From JAHFDS01 sp964593795 (lineage in GTDB: Bacteria > Myxococcota_A > Polyangia > JAHFDS01): 64,000 bases of DNA. Of the stretch, positions 42,436-51,090 are shown piece after piece; the first letter of the stretch is position 1; every line of letters begins with the position of its first letter. The translations under genes and the position numbers were made by a program. The notes beneath the pieces are model-generated. The model saw only the letters and a program-made list of their open reading frames with translations. It made no database searches and was not told the origin of the DNA. The stretch spans positions 1 to 64,000 of the forward strand of contig CAZQJC010000259.1 in the NCBI GenBank assembly GCA_964593795.1. The letters are read 5' to 3'.

Positions 42436-42897
42436 ATGCAAGCGCTTGTCGTCGCGATGTTGCTCCTGCAGCCGAGCCCGGTCCAGCTCGCGATCCAGCC
42501 ACCGCCGGGTCACCCGCCGGTCCTCGTGGACCAGGCGGCGCAGACGGCCAATGGCCTCTACGCGCAGGGGGACGCGCGCACGCTGGTGGGCAAGATCGCC
42601 GTCATCTCGGGGCTCCTGTTCGCGGCCGTCGGCGTGGCCCTGCTGGCCGACCCGACGAACTGCGACTTCACCGACAAGGACCGCGAGGCCCTGCGCGGCC
42701 TGACCGATCGCGAGCGCTGCCGGGTCGTCGGCGGCGTGGCGACCGGCGTCGGCGCGATCGCGGGCGGCATCGGCGCCTATCTGTGGGTGAGCGGAGAGTC
42801 GATGAAGGAAGAGGCCGGCAAGCTGCGCCGCGGTGCGCAGCCCACGCTGCAGATCGGCCCGACCGGCGCCACCGCGGGCGTCCTGTGGAGGTTCTGA
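42436..42897 (+). CDS. Small exported membrane protein
   Basis: A 153-residue protein with an N-terminal signal-like segment (about 1-17). There are two hydrophobic helices (LVGKIAVISGLLFAAVGVALLA at about 50-71, and VATGVGAIAGGIGAYLWV at about 100-118) around a loop with two Cys. It is unlike any family I know. It is followed 2 nt later by a lipoprotein gene, so the two form a small operon bounded by hexanucleotide arrays on both sides. Confidence 0.65.
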   Translation: MQALVVAMLLLQPSPVQLAIQPPPGHPPVLVDQAAQTANGLYAQGDARTLVGKIAVISGLLFAAVGVALLADPTNCDFTDKDREALRGLTDRERCRVVGGVATGVGAIAGGIGAYLWVSGESMKEEAGKLRRGAQPTLQIGPTGATAGVLWRF

Positions 42898-42899
42898 TC

Positions 42900-43415
42900 A
42901 TGCGCGGCGAGACGAAGACGTGGCTCTGGGCCGTGGGCCGGCGCCTGTCGATCCTGATGATGGTGCTGGCCTCCGGCTGCGCGACCATCGTGTCGGGCAA
43001 CATGCAGCCCGTGGACATCCGCACGAACCCGCCGGGGGCGCGCGTGATCATCCGCAGCTCGAATGGCCTCGTGCAGGAGGTGGTCTCCCCGGCGCGCGTG
43101 GTGCTGCACACCGGCGCCGAGCACGTGGTCGAGGCCGACGCGCCGGGCTACCACCGCACGGCCGCGCTCGTGGGCAAGACCATCAACTGGTGGTCGATCT
43201 TCGGCGGCCCGGGCGCGTTCTATGACTTCGTCTCGGGCGCCATCTGGGATCTCGATCCCGGTGTCTTCGAGATGACGCTCCGCTCCGCCCACGCCGCTCC
43301 GCCTCCGCCTCCGCCCCCGCCTTCGCCTCCGCCCCCGCCCCCTCCGCCGCCTCCGCCGCCTCCGCCGCCTCCGCCGCCTCCGCCTCCGCCTCCGCCTCCT
43401 CCCCCGCACCGCTGA
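42900..43415 (+). CDS. PEGA-like lipoprotein with polyproline tail
   Basis: A 171-residue protein. Lipobox LASGC at about residue 26; the mature region reads VDIRTNPPGARVIIRSSNG with HVVEADAPGYHRTAAL, the pattern of a PEGA domain, and then a hydrophobic segment WWSIFGGPGAFYDFVSGAIWDLDP near the end. Such lipoproteins sit in the outer membrane facing the periplasm. The last 38 or so residues are nearly all proline, encoded by mixed CCG/CCT/CCC codons, not a single repeated unit. Confidence 0.75.
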   Translation: MRGETKTWLWAVGRRLSILMMVLASGCATIVSGNMQPVDIRTNPPGARVIIRSSNGLVQEVVSPARVVLHTGAEHVVEADAPGYHRTAALVGKTINWWSIFGGPGAFYDFVSGAIWDLDPGVFEMTLRSAHAAPPPPPPPPSPPPPPPPPPPPPPPPPPPPPPPPPPPPHR

Positions 43416-43418
43416 TCC

Positions 43419-43454
43419 GACGTGGACGTGGACGTGAACGTGGACGTGGACGAT
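43419..43454 (+). repeat. GACGTG hexanucleotide array
   Basis: Five units (GACGTG x3, AACGTG, GACGTG) and a partial one lie between the lipoprotein stop and the end of pgi. They are flanked by GATCC on both sides. Confidence 0.8.
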
Positions 43455-43479
43455 CCGGTCCCGCCACCCCCACCCGCCC

Positions 43480-45018
43480 TCAGCCCCTCGCGTACCTCCC
43501 CTCGAACCCCGCGCCCTGCCGTCTCGCGCGCCCCGTCGCGACCAGCCGCTCGCAGAGCAGCCACACGTCCTCCGGCGTCGCCGAGAGCTCCGCCGCCAGC
43601 GCCTCCACCTCCAGCGGCTCCGCTCCCAGCCGCGCCACGATGCGGCGCTCGAGCGAGAGCACCTCGGCGGCGGCCTTCTTGCCGGCCTCGACGCCGGGCT
43701 GATGGTAGGCGTTGACGTCGATGAGCGACGCGTAGAGCCCCACGGCCCGCTCGTAGAGCGCGATGAGCGCGCCGAGCCCGCGGGCGTCCACGTCCTCGAG
43801 GGCGAGCGTGATGGAGCCGCGCCCGCTGGCCGCCAGCGCCTCGCGGGTGCCCATCCAGAAGCCGTGCAGGAAGTCGCCGCTCGTAGCGCCCGGCTCGACC
43901 TCCATCGACGGCCCCTTGCGGTCGCGCCGCGTGACGAGGAACGTCGCGAAGAAGTCGTCGCGGCCGTCTCGGAGCTGCTGCACGTAGGCGTGCTGATCGG
44001 TGGAGCCCTTGTTGCCGTACACCGTCAGGCCCTGGTGCACCTGCTTGCCCTTCCTGTCGAGGCGCTTGCCGAGCGACTCCATGACGAGCTGCTGCAGGTA
44101 TCGCGGGAAGAGCTCGAGGCGATCGCGGTACGGCAGGACCACCATCGCGCGCGCGCCCGTGCCGCCGCCCGCGTGGTGCCAGCACGCCGCCAGCACGGCC
44201 GCCGGGTTCTTCCGCCAGTCGCGAAGGCGCGTCGCCTCGTCCATCGCGGCCGCGCCGGAGAGCAGGCCGCGCCAGTCCCAGCCGGAGAGCGCCATCGGCA
44301 GGAGGCCCACGGCGCTCGTCTGCGAGGTGCGCCCGCCGACCCAGTCCCACATCGGGAGCTGCGCGAGCCAGCCGCGCGAGGCCTCGAAGAGCGCGCCCGA
44401 GGTCCCCGTGACGGCGATGGCCTGGCTCGCGAAGTCACGCCCCGCGCGCGCGAAGGCCGCCTGCAGCTCGCGCATGCCGTTCCGCGTCTCGGGCGTGCCG
44501 CCGGACTTCGAGATGACCACCACGAGCGTGCGCTCGAGCCGGCCGCCGAGGCGCGCCACGAGCTCGTCGATGCCGTCGGGATCGGTGTTGTCGCAGAACC
44601 ACGTGCGCAGGGGATCGCCCGCGCCGCCGAGCGCGCGCGCCGCCATCATGGGACCGAGCGCCGAGCCGCCGATGCCGCACACCACGAGGTCCGAGAAGCG
44701 CCCCTCGGCCCGCGCACGCGCCGCCACCGCGTCCACCTGCTCGAGCGCGCGCTCGATCGCCGCGCGAAGCTCCGGCGTCGGCGCGAGCGCCGGGGCACGC
44801 AGCCAGTAGTGCCCCACCATGCGCTGCTCGTCGGCGTTGGCGATGGCGCCCGCCTCGAGCGCGGCCATCTCGCCCAGGGCGGCGGCCATCGGCGCGTCGA
44901 AGCGCGCGAGGTCGGCCTCGGACAGCTCCATGCGGCTCGGGTCGAGGGAGAAGCCCAGGTCCTCGACCGTCACGAGCTGACGGCGGAAGCGGCTCCAGCG
45001 GGTCTCGGGGGTGGTCAT
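43480..45018 (-). CDS. pgi: Glucose-6-phosphate isomerase
   Basis: A 512-residue enzyme. SIS-fold signatures: VVCGIGGSALGPMMAARAL (near 111), DNTDPDGID, VVVISKSGGTPETRNGM, WDWVGGRTSQTSAVGLLPMALSG (the sugar-phosphate site) and NKGSTDQHAYVQQLRDG. Length and order fit the bacterial Pgi. It links glycolysis, gluconeogenesis and glycogen metabolism (GlgX at 37 kb). It ends at TGA, 64 nt from the convergent lipoprotein gene. Confidence 0.95.
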   Translation of the reverse strand: MTTPETRWSRFRRQLVTVEDLGFSLDPSRMELSEADLARFDAPMAAALGEMAALEAGAIANADEQRMVGHYWLRAPALAPTPELRAAIERALEQVDAVAARARAEGRFSDLVVCGIGGSALGPMMAARALGGAGDPLRTWFCDNTDPDGIDELVARLGGRLERTLVVVISKSGGTPETRNGMRELQAAFARAGRDFASQAIAVTGTSGALFEASRGWLAQLPMWDWVGGRTSQTSAVGLLPMALSGWDWRGLLSGAAAMDEATRLRDWRKNPAAVLAACWHHAGGGTGARAMVVLPYRDRLELFPRYLQQLVMESLGKRLDRKGKQVHQGLTVYGNKGSTDQHAYVQQLRDGRDDFFATFLVTRRDRKGPSMEVEPGATSGDFLHGFWMGTREALAASGRGSITLALEDVDARGLGALIALYERAVGLYASLIDVNAYHQPGVEAGKKAAAEVLSLERRIVARLGAEPLEVEALAAELSATPEDVWLLCERLVATGRARRQGAGFEGRYARG

Positions 45019-45072
45019 CGGGGCTCCGGAGCGCCGTGCGGGAGGGCCGCGGCGGCCGCGGCTCGGAGCGAG

Positions 45073-45417
45073 CTACGGCACGAGCTCGTCGTCCTCGGGG
45101 GGCGGCGGGGCCTCGACCACGCCTGCGACGTCCTCGGCCGCGAAGATCTTGAGCGTGGCCCCGTGGACGCGGCGCTCGGGGAAGATGCGCGCCATGATCG
45201 ACACGACGTTGCGTCGGACGTCGTCGACCGAGTCCGTGGGCAGGCCGCCGTCGATGATCTTGCCGAGGTACTTGTCCTCGCCGAACAGGCACAGCGACAG
45301 GTACGTCGGGTCCTCGACGAACTGCTTGAGGTTCTGCGCCAGGTGCGCGAGGTCGCTCCGCATGGCGGCGTCGAGCTTGAGACCTACGAACAACCGGCGA
45401 CGCGGGTCGATCTTCAT
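45073..45417 (-). CDS. Conserved-looking small protein, unknown function
   Basis: A 114-residue protein beginning MKIDPRRRLFVGLKLD and ending in an acidic Pro-rich tail (EAPPPPEDDELVP). An ordinary alpha/beta composition with well-placed hydrophobic residues supports a real gene. It lies 54 nt upstream of pgi on the same strand, so co-transcription with pgi is likely. No motif. Confidence 0.65.
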   Translation of the reverse strand: MKIDPRRRLFVGLKLDAAMRSDLAHLAQNLKQFVEDPTYLSLCLFGEDKYLGKIIDGGLPTDSVDDVRRNVVSIMARIFPERRVHGATLKIFAAEDVAGVVEAPPPPEDDELVP

Positions 45418-45446
45418 TGGACGCGCCACAATACTACACTCCTTGC

Positions 45447-46331
45447 ATGGCAAGCGTCCGAGTCGGCGAGCTGCAGATCGAGTACGACCGGCAGGGCAAG
45501 GGGGAGCCGATCCTCCTCGTCATGGGCATCGGCGCGCAGATGATCTTCTGGCCCGACGGCTTCTGCGAGCGCCTCGCCGCCCGCGGCTTCGAGGTCATCC
45601 GCTTCGACAACCGAGACGTGGGGCTCTCGACCCACCTCAAGGGCGTGCGCACCGAGCCCATCCCGGTGCTCCTCGCGAAGTCGGCGCTGCGGCGGCCGGT
45701 GCGGGCGCCCTACACGCTCGGCGACATGGCCGATGACTCCGTGGGGTTGCTCGACGCGCTCGGCTTCGGCTCCGCGCACGTCGTCGGCGTGTCGATGGGC
45801 GGCATGATCGCGCAGATGATGGCGATCACGCACCCGGCGCGCGTGCGCTCGTTGACCTCGATCATGTCGAGCACGGGCGACTGGCGCTCGCTCTTCGTGC
45901 GCCCGAAGGCGCTGCGCGCGCTGCTCGGGCCGGTGCCGCCCGACGCCGAGACGGCGGGGCGCAAGCTCGAGACGTTCGTGCGCACGGTGGGCGGACGCCA
46001 CCCGCACGACTGGGCGGTCACGCGGGCCCTCGGGCGGCGCGCGTTCGAGCGCGCGCAGAACCCGGCGGGCTTCGTGCGGCAGCTCGCGGCGATCGCGGCC
46101 ACGGGAGACCGCACGGGCGCGCTGCGGTTCGTGCGCACGCCGACCCTGGTCCTGCACGGCACGCTCGATCCGCTGATCCCGCCGGCGAACGGCCGCGCCA
46201 CCGCGCGCGCCATCCCGGGCGCGCGGCTGCACCTGCTCGAGGGCATGGGGCACGACCTGCCCGAGGCGCTGTGGCCGGAGATGGTGGACCTCATCACGCA
46301 ACACGCGCACGCCGCGGGGCGAGCGGGGTAG
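45447..46331 (+). CDS. Alpha/beta hydrolase
   Basis: A 294-residue hydrolase. HGxP-like oxyanion region LLVMGIGAQMIFW near 24, nucleophile elbow GVSMGGMIAQ near 113 with Ser, a late Asp in LHGTLDPLIP near 244 and His in LEGMGHDLPEALW near 271 complete the triad. The cap region (about 135-200) is helical. Esterase, haloperoxidase-like or carbon-carbon hydrolase activity is possible. The start ATG 45447 lies 29 nt from the divergent small gene. It ends in a hairpin shared with the convergent dehydrogenase gene. Confidence 0.88.
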   Translation: MASVRVGELQIEYDRQGKGEPILLVMGIGAQMIFWPDGFCERLAARGFEVIRFDNRDVGLSTHLKGVRTEPIPVLLAKSALRRPVRAPYTLGDMADDSVGLLDALGFGSAHVVGVSMGGMIAQMMAITHPARVRSLTSIMSSTGDWRSLFVRPKALRALLGPVPPDAETAGRKLETFVRTVGGRHPHDWAVTRALGRRAFERAQNPAGFVRQLAAIAATGDRTGALRFVRTPTLVLHGTLDPLIPPANGRATARAIPGARLHLLEGMGHDLPEALWPEMVDLITQHAHAAGRAG

Positions 46332-46344
46332 CGGGATCTACCCC
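46325..46344. terminator. Compact bidirectional hairpin at a convergent junction
   Basis: GGGGTAG (46325-46331) and CTACCCC (46338-46344) form a perfect 7-bp stem with a CGGGAT loop. The left arm contains the TAG stop of the hydrolase gene, and the right arm abuts the TAG stop of the dehydrogenase (46344-46346). It is a minimal version of the larger junction elements elsewhere. Confidence 0.6.
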
Positions 46345-47507
46345 TATTCGAAGGCGGCGAGGCCGGTGATGTCCTGGCCGACGATGAGGGTGTGGATGTC
46401 GTGCGTGCCCTCGTACGTGTAGACCGACTCGAGGTTGCACGAGTGGCGGCCGCACTGGTACTCGTCGGTGATGCCGTTGGCGCCGAGGACGTCGCGCGCC
46501 ATGCGGGCGATCTCGAGCGCGTGGAAGACGTTGTTGCGCTTGGCGAGCGACACCTGCTCGGGGCGGAGCTTGCCCGCCTCCTTGAGCCGGCCGAGCTGCA
46601 AGGCGAGGAGCTGGCCCTTCGTGATCTCGCTCAGCATGTGCACGAGCTTCTGCTGCACGAGCTGGTAGCCCGCGATGGGTCGGCTGAACTGCACGCGGTC
46701 CTTGGCGTAGGAGAGCGCCTCGTCGTAGCAGGCCATCGCCGAGCCGAGCACGCCCCACGCGATGCCGAAGCGCGCCTGCGTCAGGCACGACAGCGGGCCC
46801 CGCATGCTCTTGACGCCCGGCAGGGCCGCGCTCTCCGGCAGCACGCACTCCTCGAACACGAGCTCGCTCGTGACCGAGGCGCGCAGCGAGAACTTGCCGT
46901 GGATGTCGCGCGCCGAGAACCCGGGCGTGCCGCGCTCCACGAGGAACCCGCGCAGGCCCTCGTCGGTCTTGGCCCACACGAGCGCGACGTCGGCGACGCT
47001 GCCGCTCGTGATCCAGCGCTTCGAGCCGGACAGCACCCACTCCTTGCCCTTCTTGACCGCGCGCGTCAGCATGCCCGACGGGTTCGAGCCGAAGTCGGGT
47101 TCGGTGAGGCCGAAGCAGCCGATGGCCTCGCCCCTGGCCATCCGCGGGAGCCAGCGCTCTTTTTGCTCCTCGGAGCCGAACGTGTAGATGGGCCACATGA
47201 CGAGCGCGCCCTGCACGCTCGCGAAGCTGCGCACGCCCGAGTCGCCGCGCTCGAGCTCCTGCATCGCCAGGCCATAGCCGACGTTCGACAGGCCCGCGCA
47301 GCCGTAGCCCTTGAGGTTGGCGCCGAGGACGCCGAGCGCGCCGAGGCGCCGCGGCAGGTCCTTGGGCGGCACGCCGTCGCGGAAGCACTGCCCGATGACC
47401 GGCAGGATCTCCTTGTCGACGAACGCCCGCACGTTGTCGCGAACGAGGATCTCCTCCTCGGAGAAGAGCCCCTCGATCGCGTAGTAATCGACGCCTCGGA
47501 ACGACAT
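46344..47507 (-). CDS. Acyl-CoA dehydrogenase, glutaryl-CoA dehydrogenase-like
   Basis: A 387-residue flavoenzyme. The FAD-binding segment CFGLTEPDFGSNPSGM near 128, ITSGSVADVALVWAKT, the R-Q/PIAGYQLVQ area and the C-terminal YEGTHDIHTLIVGQDITG with catalytic Glu366 match GcdH-type enzymes, which oxidise glutaryl-CoA with decarboxylation or related short-chain acyl-CoAs. Its electrons would go to ETF and then possibly to the EtfD-like protein at 2 kb. Start ATG 47507, 24 nt from the divergent transglycosylase gene. Confidence 0.94.
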   Translation of the reverse strand: MSFRGVDYYAIEGLFSEEEILVRDNVRAFVDKEILPVIGQCFRDGVPPKDLPRRLGALGVLGANLKGYGCAGLSNVGYGLAMQELERGDSGVRSFASVQGALVMWPIYTFGSEEQKERWLPRMARGEAIGCFGLTEPDFGSNPSGMLTRAVKKGKEWVLSGSKRWITSGSVADVALVWAKTDEGLRGFLVERGTPGFSARDIHGKFSLRASVTSELVFEECVLPESAALPGVKSMRGPLSCLTQARFGIAWGVLGSAMACYDEALSYAKDRVQFSRPIAGYQLVQQKLVHMLSEITKGQLLALQLGRLKEAGKLRPEQVSLAKRNNVFHALEIARMARDVLGANGITDEYQCGRHSCNLESVYTYEGTHDIHTLIVGQDITGLAAFE

Positions 47508-47531
47508 GGCCGCGTAGTATAGGCGGGCCCG

Positions 47532-49619
47532 GTGCGTCTTTCCCCCCTGATCGTCGCGCTCCATCGGCCCGCCCGCGCGTGCGTCCGCGCGGCGATCCTC
47601 GCCGGCGTCTGCGCATTCCTTTCGCCCGCCGCGCAGGCGGCGCCGGGCCTCGGGGCGGCGAGCCCGGCCGAGCGCGCGCTCGGAGCGGCGATGGCGCTCT
47701 ATCGCAAGGGCGACTACGCGTCGGCTGAGCGCGCGTTTTCCGCGGTGCCGGCGCAGCGGCTCAAGGCCACGGACGTCGTGCGCTACTACCACGCGCAGGC
47801 GGCGTACTACGCAGGGCACGCGCAGGTGGCCGCGGGGCTCTTCGGCGCGCTCGCGGCGGGCAAGGGGCGCTTTGCCGACCGCGCGCGGTACCGGCAGGCC
47901 GACGCGCTCGATGCGGCGGGGCGCGCGGACGAGGCCCGCGCGGCCTATGCCCGGGCGCTCGCCAAGGCGCCCGGCGCGTCCGTGGACGCGACGGCGGCGC
48001 GCCTGCGGTATGCGCGCCTGCTCGCGGCGAGCGACCCCGCGCGGGCGCGCGCCGAGTGGACGCGCGTCGTCGTCGGCGATCCGACGCACCCGGGCGCGGG
48101 CGAGGCCGCGGCCGCCCTCGCGGCGGCGGGCACCAAGGTGCCCGAGGGGCTCGACGGGGCGAGCCGCATCGCGCGCGCGCAGGCGCTCGGCAAGGCGCAC
48201 GCGTGGGCCGAGGCCGCGGCCGAGCTCGCCGCGCTCGGCGACAGCGAGGACCTGCGCTTCCGCCGTGGGATGGCGCTCTACCACACGCGCAAGGACTACG
48301 AGGAGGCGGCGCGGCTGCTCGCGGCAGTCGCCCCGGCCCTCGGAGGCGCGCGCGGCGAGGAGGCCGCGTTCCACGCCGCGCGGTCGCTCTCGCGCACGCA
48401 CAAGGACAGGGAGGCCGTCGCCGCGTACGAGGCGCTCGTGGCGCGCGCGCCGGGCTCGCGCTTCGCGGCCGAGGCGTCGTTCCTCGCGGGCTACCTGCGC
48501 CTGCAGGAGGGTGACCACGCGGGCGCGGCGACGGCGCTGCAGGTGTGCGCGGCCCGCTACGGCAAGAGCGCGTTCGGGGACGACGCCGGCTGGTTCCTCG
48601 CGCTCGCCTACTGGCTCGGCGGCAAGGACGAGCTGGCGCGCCAGACGCTCGAGCGGCTCAAGGCGCACCCGGGCCGCGCGCTGCAGGCGCGCTACTGGCT
48701 TGCGCGCCTCGCCGAGCGGCGTGGCGCCAAGGACGCGGCGCGCGCGGGCTACACCGAGCTCGCGCAGGGAAGCCCGCTCGGCTGGTACGGCGCGCTCGCG
48801 CGGAGCCGGCTGCGCTCGCTCGGGGCGCCGCTCCCCGCCGGGCCGCGGCCTGCCGCGCCCGCGGCGAAGGAGAAGCCCCTCGCGGGCGACGGCGCCGCGC
48901 GGGTGCGCGAGCTCGTGCGCGCGGGGCTGCCGTGGGAGGCGGCCGCGGAGCTCGAGCGCGTGGCCGTGCCGGGGCGGCTGCCGGATCTGCTCGGCGCGAT
49001 GGCGCTCGCTCGCGCGGCCGGCGACTGGGCGCGCGTCTACCGCTACGCCGATCGCGCCCGCGGCGTCGGCGGGGGCCTCGCCGCGCAGCAGGGCAGCTAT
49101 CCCCTGGCGTTCGAGGCCGACGTCACGGCGGCCGCCAAGGCCGAGGGCCTGCCGCGCACGCTCCTCTTCGCGATCATGCGCAAGGAGTCGGGCTTCGATC
49201 CGACGGTGGTGTCCTACGCGAACGCGATTGGCCTGCTGCAGATGCTGCCCGAGACCGCGCGCCGCGTGGCCGACAAGAAGGGGCGCGAGCTCGACGACGA
49301 CGAGCTCTTCGACCCGGCGACGAACGTCGCGCTCGGCGCGGGCTACGTGGGCCGCCTCTGGAAGAAGTTCCGCGGGCAGATCCCGCTCGTGGCGGCCGGG
49401 TTCAACGGCGGCTCCGCGGCGATGATGCGCTGGCTCAAGCGGCTCGGCCCGCGGCCCCTCGACGAGTTCATCGAGCTCGTCCCCTTCCACCAGAGCCGCG
49501 AGTACGCCAAATTGGTGGCCGGCAACTTCGCGACCTACGAGTGGCTGTACCGGGGCGAGCTCTACGTGCCGCCGCTCGAGGTCGAGGCTGAGTTCCAAGA
49601 GGATGACGTCGACTACTGA
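47532..49619 (+). CDS. Soluble lytic murein transglycosylase (SLT family)
   Basis: A 695-residue exported enzyme. It starts at GTG and has a signal peptide cleaved near AQAAPG (residue 35-40). The long N-terminal TPR-like superhelix (about 50-520) resembles the ring of Slt70. The C-terminal catalytic domain has IMRKESGFDP with catalytic E552, GLLQMLPETA, AGYVGRLWKKF and AGFNGG, the GEWL-like lysozyme motifs. It cuts peptidoglycan to 1,6-anhydroMurNAc. Its end overlaps the next gene by 17 nt. Confidence 0.93.
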   Translation: MRLSPLIVALHRPARACVRAAILAGVCAFLSPAAQAAPGLGAASPAERALGAAMALYRKGDYASAERAFSAVPAQRLKATDVVRYYHAQAAYYAGHAQVAAGLFGALAAGKGRFADRARYRQADALDAAGRADEARAAYARALAKAPGASVDATAARLRYARLLAASDPARARAEWTRVVVGDPTHPGAGEAAAALAAAGTKVPEGLDGASRIARAQALGKAHAWAEAAAELAALGDSEDLRFRRGMALYHTRKDYEEAARLLAAVAPALGGARGEEAAFHAARSLSRTHKDREAVAAYEALVARAPGSRFAAEASFLAGYLRLQEGDHAGAATALQVCAARYGKSAFGDDAGWFLALAYWLGGKDELARQTLERLKAHPGRALQARYWLARLAERRGAKDAARAGYTELAQGSPLGWYGALARSRLRSLGAPLPAGPRPAAPAAKEKPLAGDGAARVRELVRAGLPWEAAAELERVAVPGRLPDLLGAMALARAAGDWARVYRYADRARGVGGGLAAQQGSYPLAFEADVTAAAKAEGLPRTLLFAIMRKESGFDPTVVSYANAIGLLQMLPETARRVADKKGRELDDDELFDPATNVALGAGYVGRLWKKFRGQIPLVAAGFNGGSAAMMRWLKRLGPRPLDEFIELVPFHQSREYAKLVAGNFATYEWLYRGELYVPPLEVEAEFQEDDVDY

Positions 49620-50868
49620 TCCAGCGCACCGACGCTCGGCGGTCCTGCTCGCCGCGCTGCTGCTCCTCGGCGGCTGCGCGACCGAGGGCGGCCTCTTCCG
49701 GCGCAAGAAGGTGCCCTCGAAGCTCGCGCCTGCCGTCGTCGAGGCGGCGGGCGGGCGTCTGTCGCGCCACCCCGACGGGCGGCTCGTCCTCGAGCTGCAG
49801 GGCTCGCCCGCGCAGCGCGGGCTCCAGCACGGCACGCTGCTCGTCGCCGAGATCGCCGAGACGCTGCGCGCCCTCGAGCGCCTCGCGGGCGACGGCTGGG
49901 CTCCGCTCCGGCGGAGCGCCGTGCGCCTCGTGCAGCCGCAGCTCTCGCCCGCGCAGCGCCAGGAGATCGACGCCATCGCCGCGGCCGCCCACGTGCCCGC
50001 GGACGCGCTCGTCGCGCTCAACGCGTGGGAGGATCTCCTCGACGGCTACGTCGCCCCCGAGGGCGCGCCCAGGCAGGCGAGCGGCGCCGGCGCGATGGCC
50101 GGCAAGGGCGGCTTCGTGTTCGTCGAGGCGGAGCTCGCGCTGCCGCTCGCGCTCGCGCACCTGCCGCGCGTCACGCAGTTCCAGAGCCCTGCCGGCGGGG
50201 TCGGCTGGATCACCGAGGCGCTGCCGGGACAGATCCGCTCCGCGAGCGGCTTTTACGTCTCGAGCGCGGGGCTCGTCCTGCTCTCCGGGCCCGTGCCTGC
50301 GCAGCCGCTCGATCGCCTCGGGACGCCGGCCGCGCTGCGTGCGCACGCCGCGATCGCCGCCGCGCGCAGCGCCATCCAGCTCGCGGAGCTCTTCGCCGAG
50401 CGGGCGACGATGACCCGGGGTGCTCGCTGGCTCGTGGTCGACGCCGGCAACCGCGAGCTCCTCGAGCTCGACGGGGCCGCGCGCGCGCCGATCGTCTCCC
50501 GCGCGCCGCTCGGCCGGCGGGTCCTGCCGCGGACGCCCGGGGGACCGCCGGTGTCGGGCGCGCTCCGAGCGACGCTCGGTGAGGGCGCCCTCGCGCTCGA
50601 CCAGCGCCGCGGCGACACATGGCTTCCCCTGAGCGCGCGCGGTAACCTTCCCAGCATGAAGATCATCGGCACCGTCAAGCGCGGGGAGATGGCGGGCGGC
50701 GGTCTCGAGCTCCACGCCGAGGGCGGTGAGGTCTACGAGCTCGAGGGCGCGGTCGCCGACATCGTCGCCGGCCAGAAGTACGAGCTCGAGGGGCGCGTCA
50801 TCGAGGACGCGATGTCCATCACCATGCGCGGGCCCCGCCTGCGCGTGGAGCGCGCCCGCAAGAAGTAG
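49603..50868 (+). CDS. C45/acyltransferase-like lipoprotein with a fused small C-terminal domain
   Basis: A 421-residue lipoprotein (LLLLGGCATE, Cys about 25). Residues about 55-350 resemble the C45 peptidase/phospholipase B-like NTN fold: GSPAQRGLQHGTLL matches the family opener and ALNAWEDLLDGYV its following helix. The nucleophile Cys expected after this is absent (the sequence reads RQASGAGAMAG), so the protein may be inactive or use Ser. The last 70 residues starting MKIIGTVKRGEMAGGG form a separate small beta domain that could also be an independently started protein (ATG 50656, in frame). TAG stop at the border of family 2 copy F. Confidence 0.65.
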   Translation: MTSTTDPAHRRSAVLLAALLLLGGCATEGGLFRRKKVPSKLAPAVVEAAGGRLSRHPDGRLVLELQGSPAQRGLQHGTLLVAEIAETLRALERLAGDGWAPLRRSAVRLVQPQLSPAQRQEIDAIAAAAHVPADALVALNAWEDLLDGYVAPEGAPRQASGAGAMAGKGGFVFVEAELALPLALAHLPRVTQFQSPAGGVGWITEALPGQIRSASGFYVSSAGLVLLSGPVPAQPLDRLGTPAALRAHAAIAAARSAIQLAELFAERATMTRGARWLVVDAGNRELLELDGAARAPIVSRAPLGRRVLPRTPGGPPVSGALRATLGEGALALDQRRGDTWLPLSARGNLPSMKIIGTVKRGEMAGGGLELHAEGGEVYELEGAVADIVAGQKYELEGRVIEDAMSITMRGPRLRVERARKK

Positions 50869-51090
50869 CCCGAACCCACATCGATACGCGAGCGCTTCGG
50901 TGCTTCGGTGGGCACCTCGAGCGACTCGTCGCTGAGCTGTGTCTCTCCCGCTCCGCGCTCCGCGCTGCGCGGGTCCCTGTGCGGGTCGCGCCGATGGCGC
51001 GCGACGCCAACATGCGGCACAGCCTGCGGGCGGCACGCGCTCGCTGCGCTCGCGGCTCGGTGTCCGCTGTCGCCGAACCAGGGACAGCCC
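50869..51090 (+). repeat. Convergent-junction element, family 2, copy F
   Basis: It starts after the TAG with CCCGAACCCACATCGAT as in copy E and shares GCTGAGCTGTGTCTCTCCC (50931-50949) and GGCACAGCCTGCGG (51016-51029). Hairpins include CCCGC...GCGGG around 50947-50975 and GGGACAGCCCC near the far end. It lies between a C45-like gene and a kinase gene, both ending in TAG. Confidence 0.8.
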
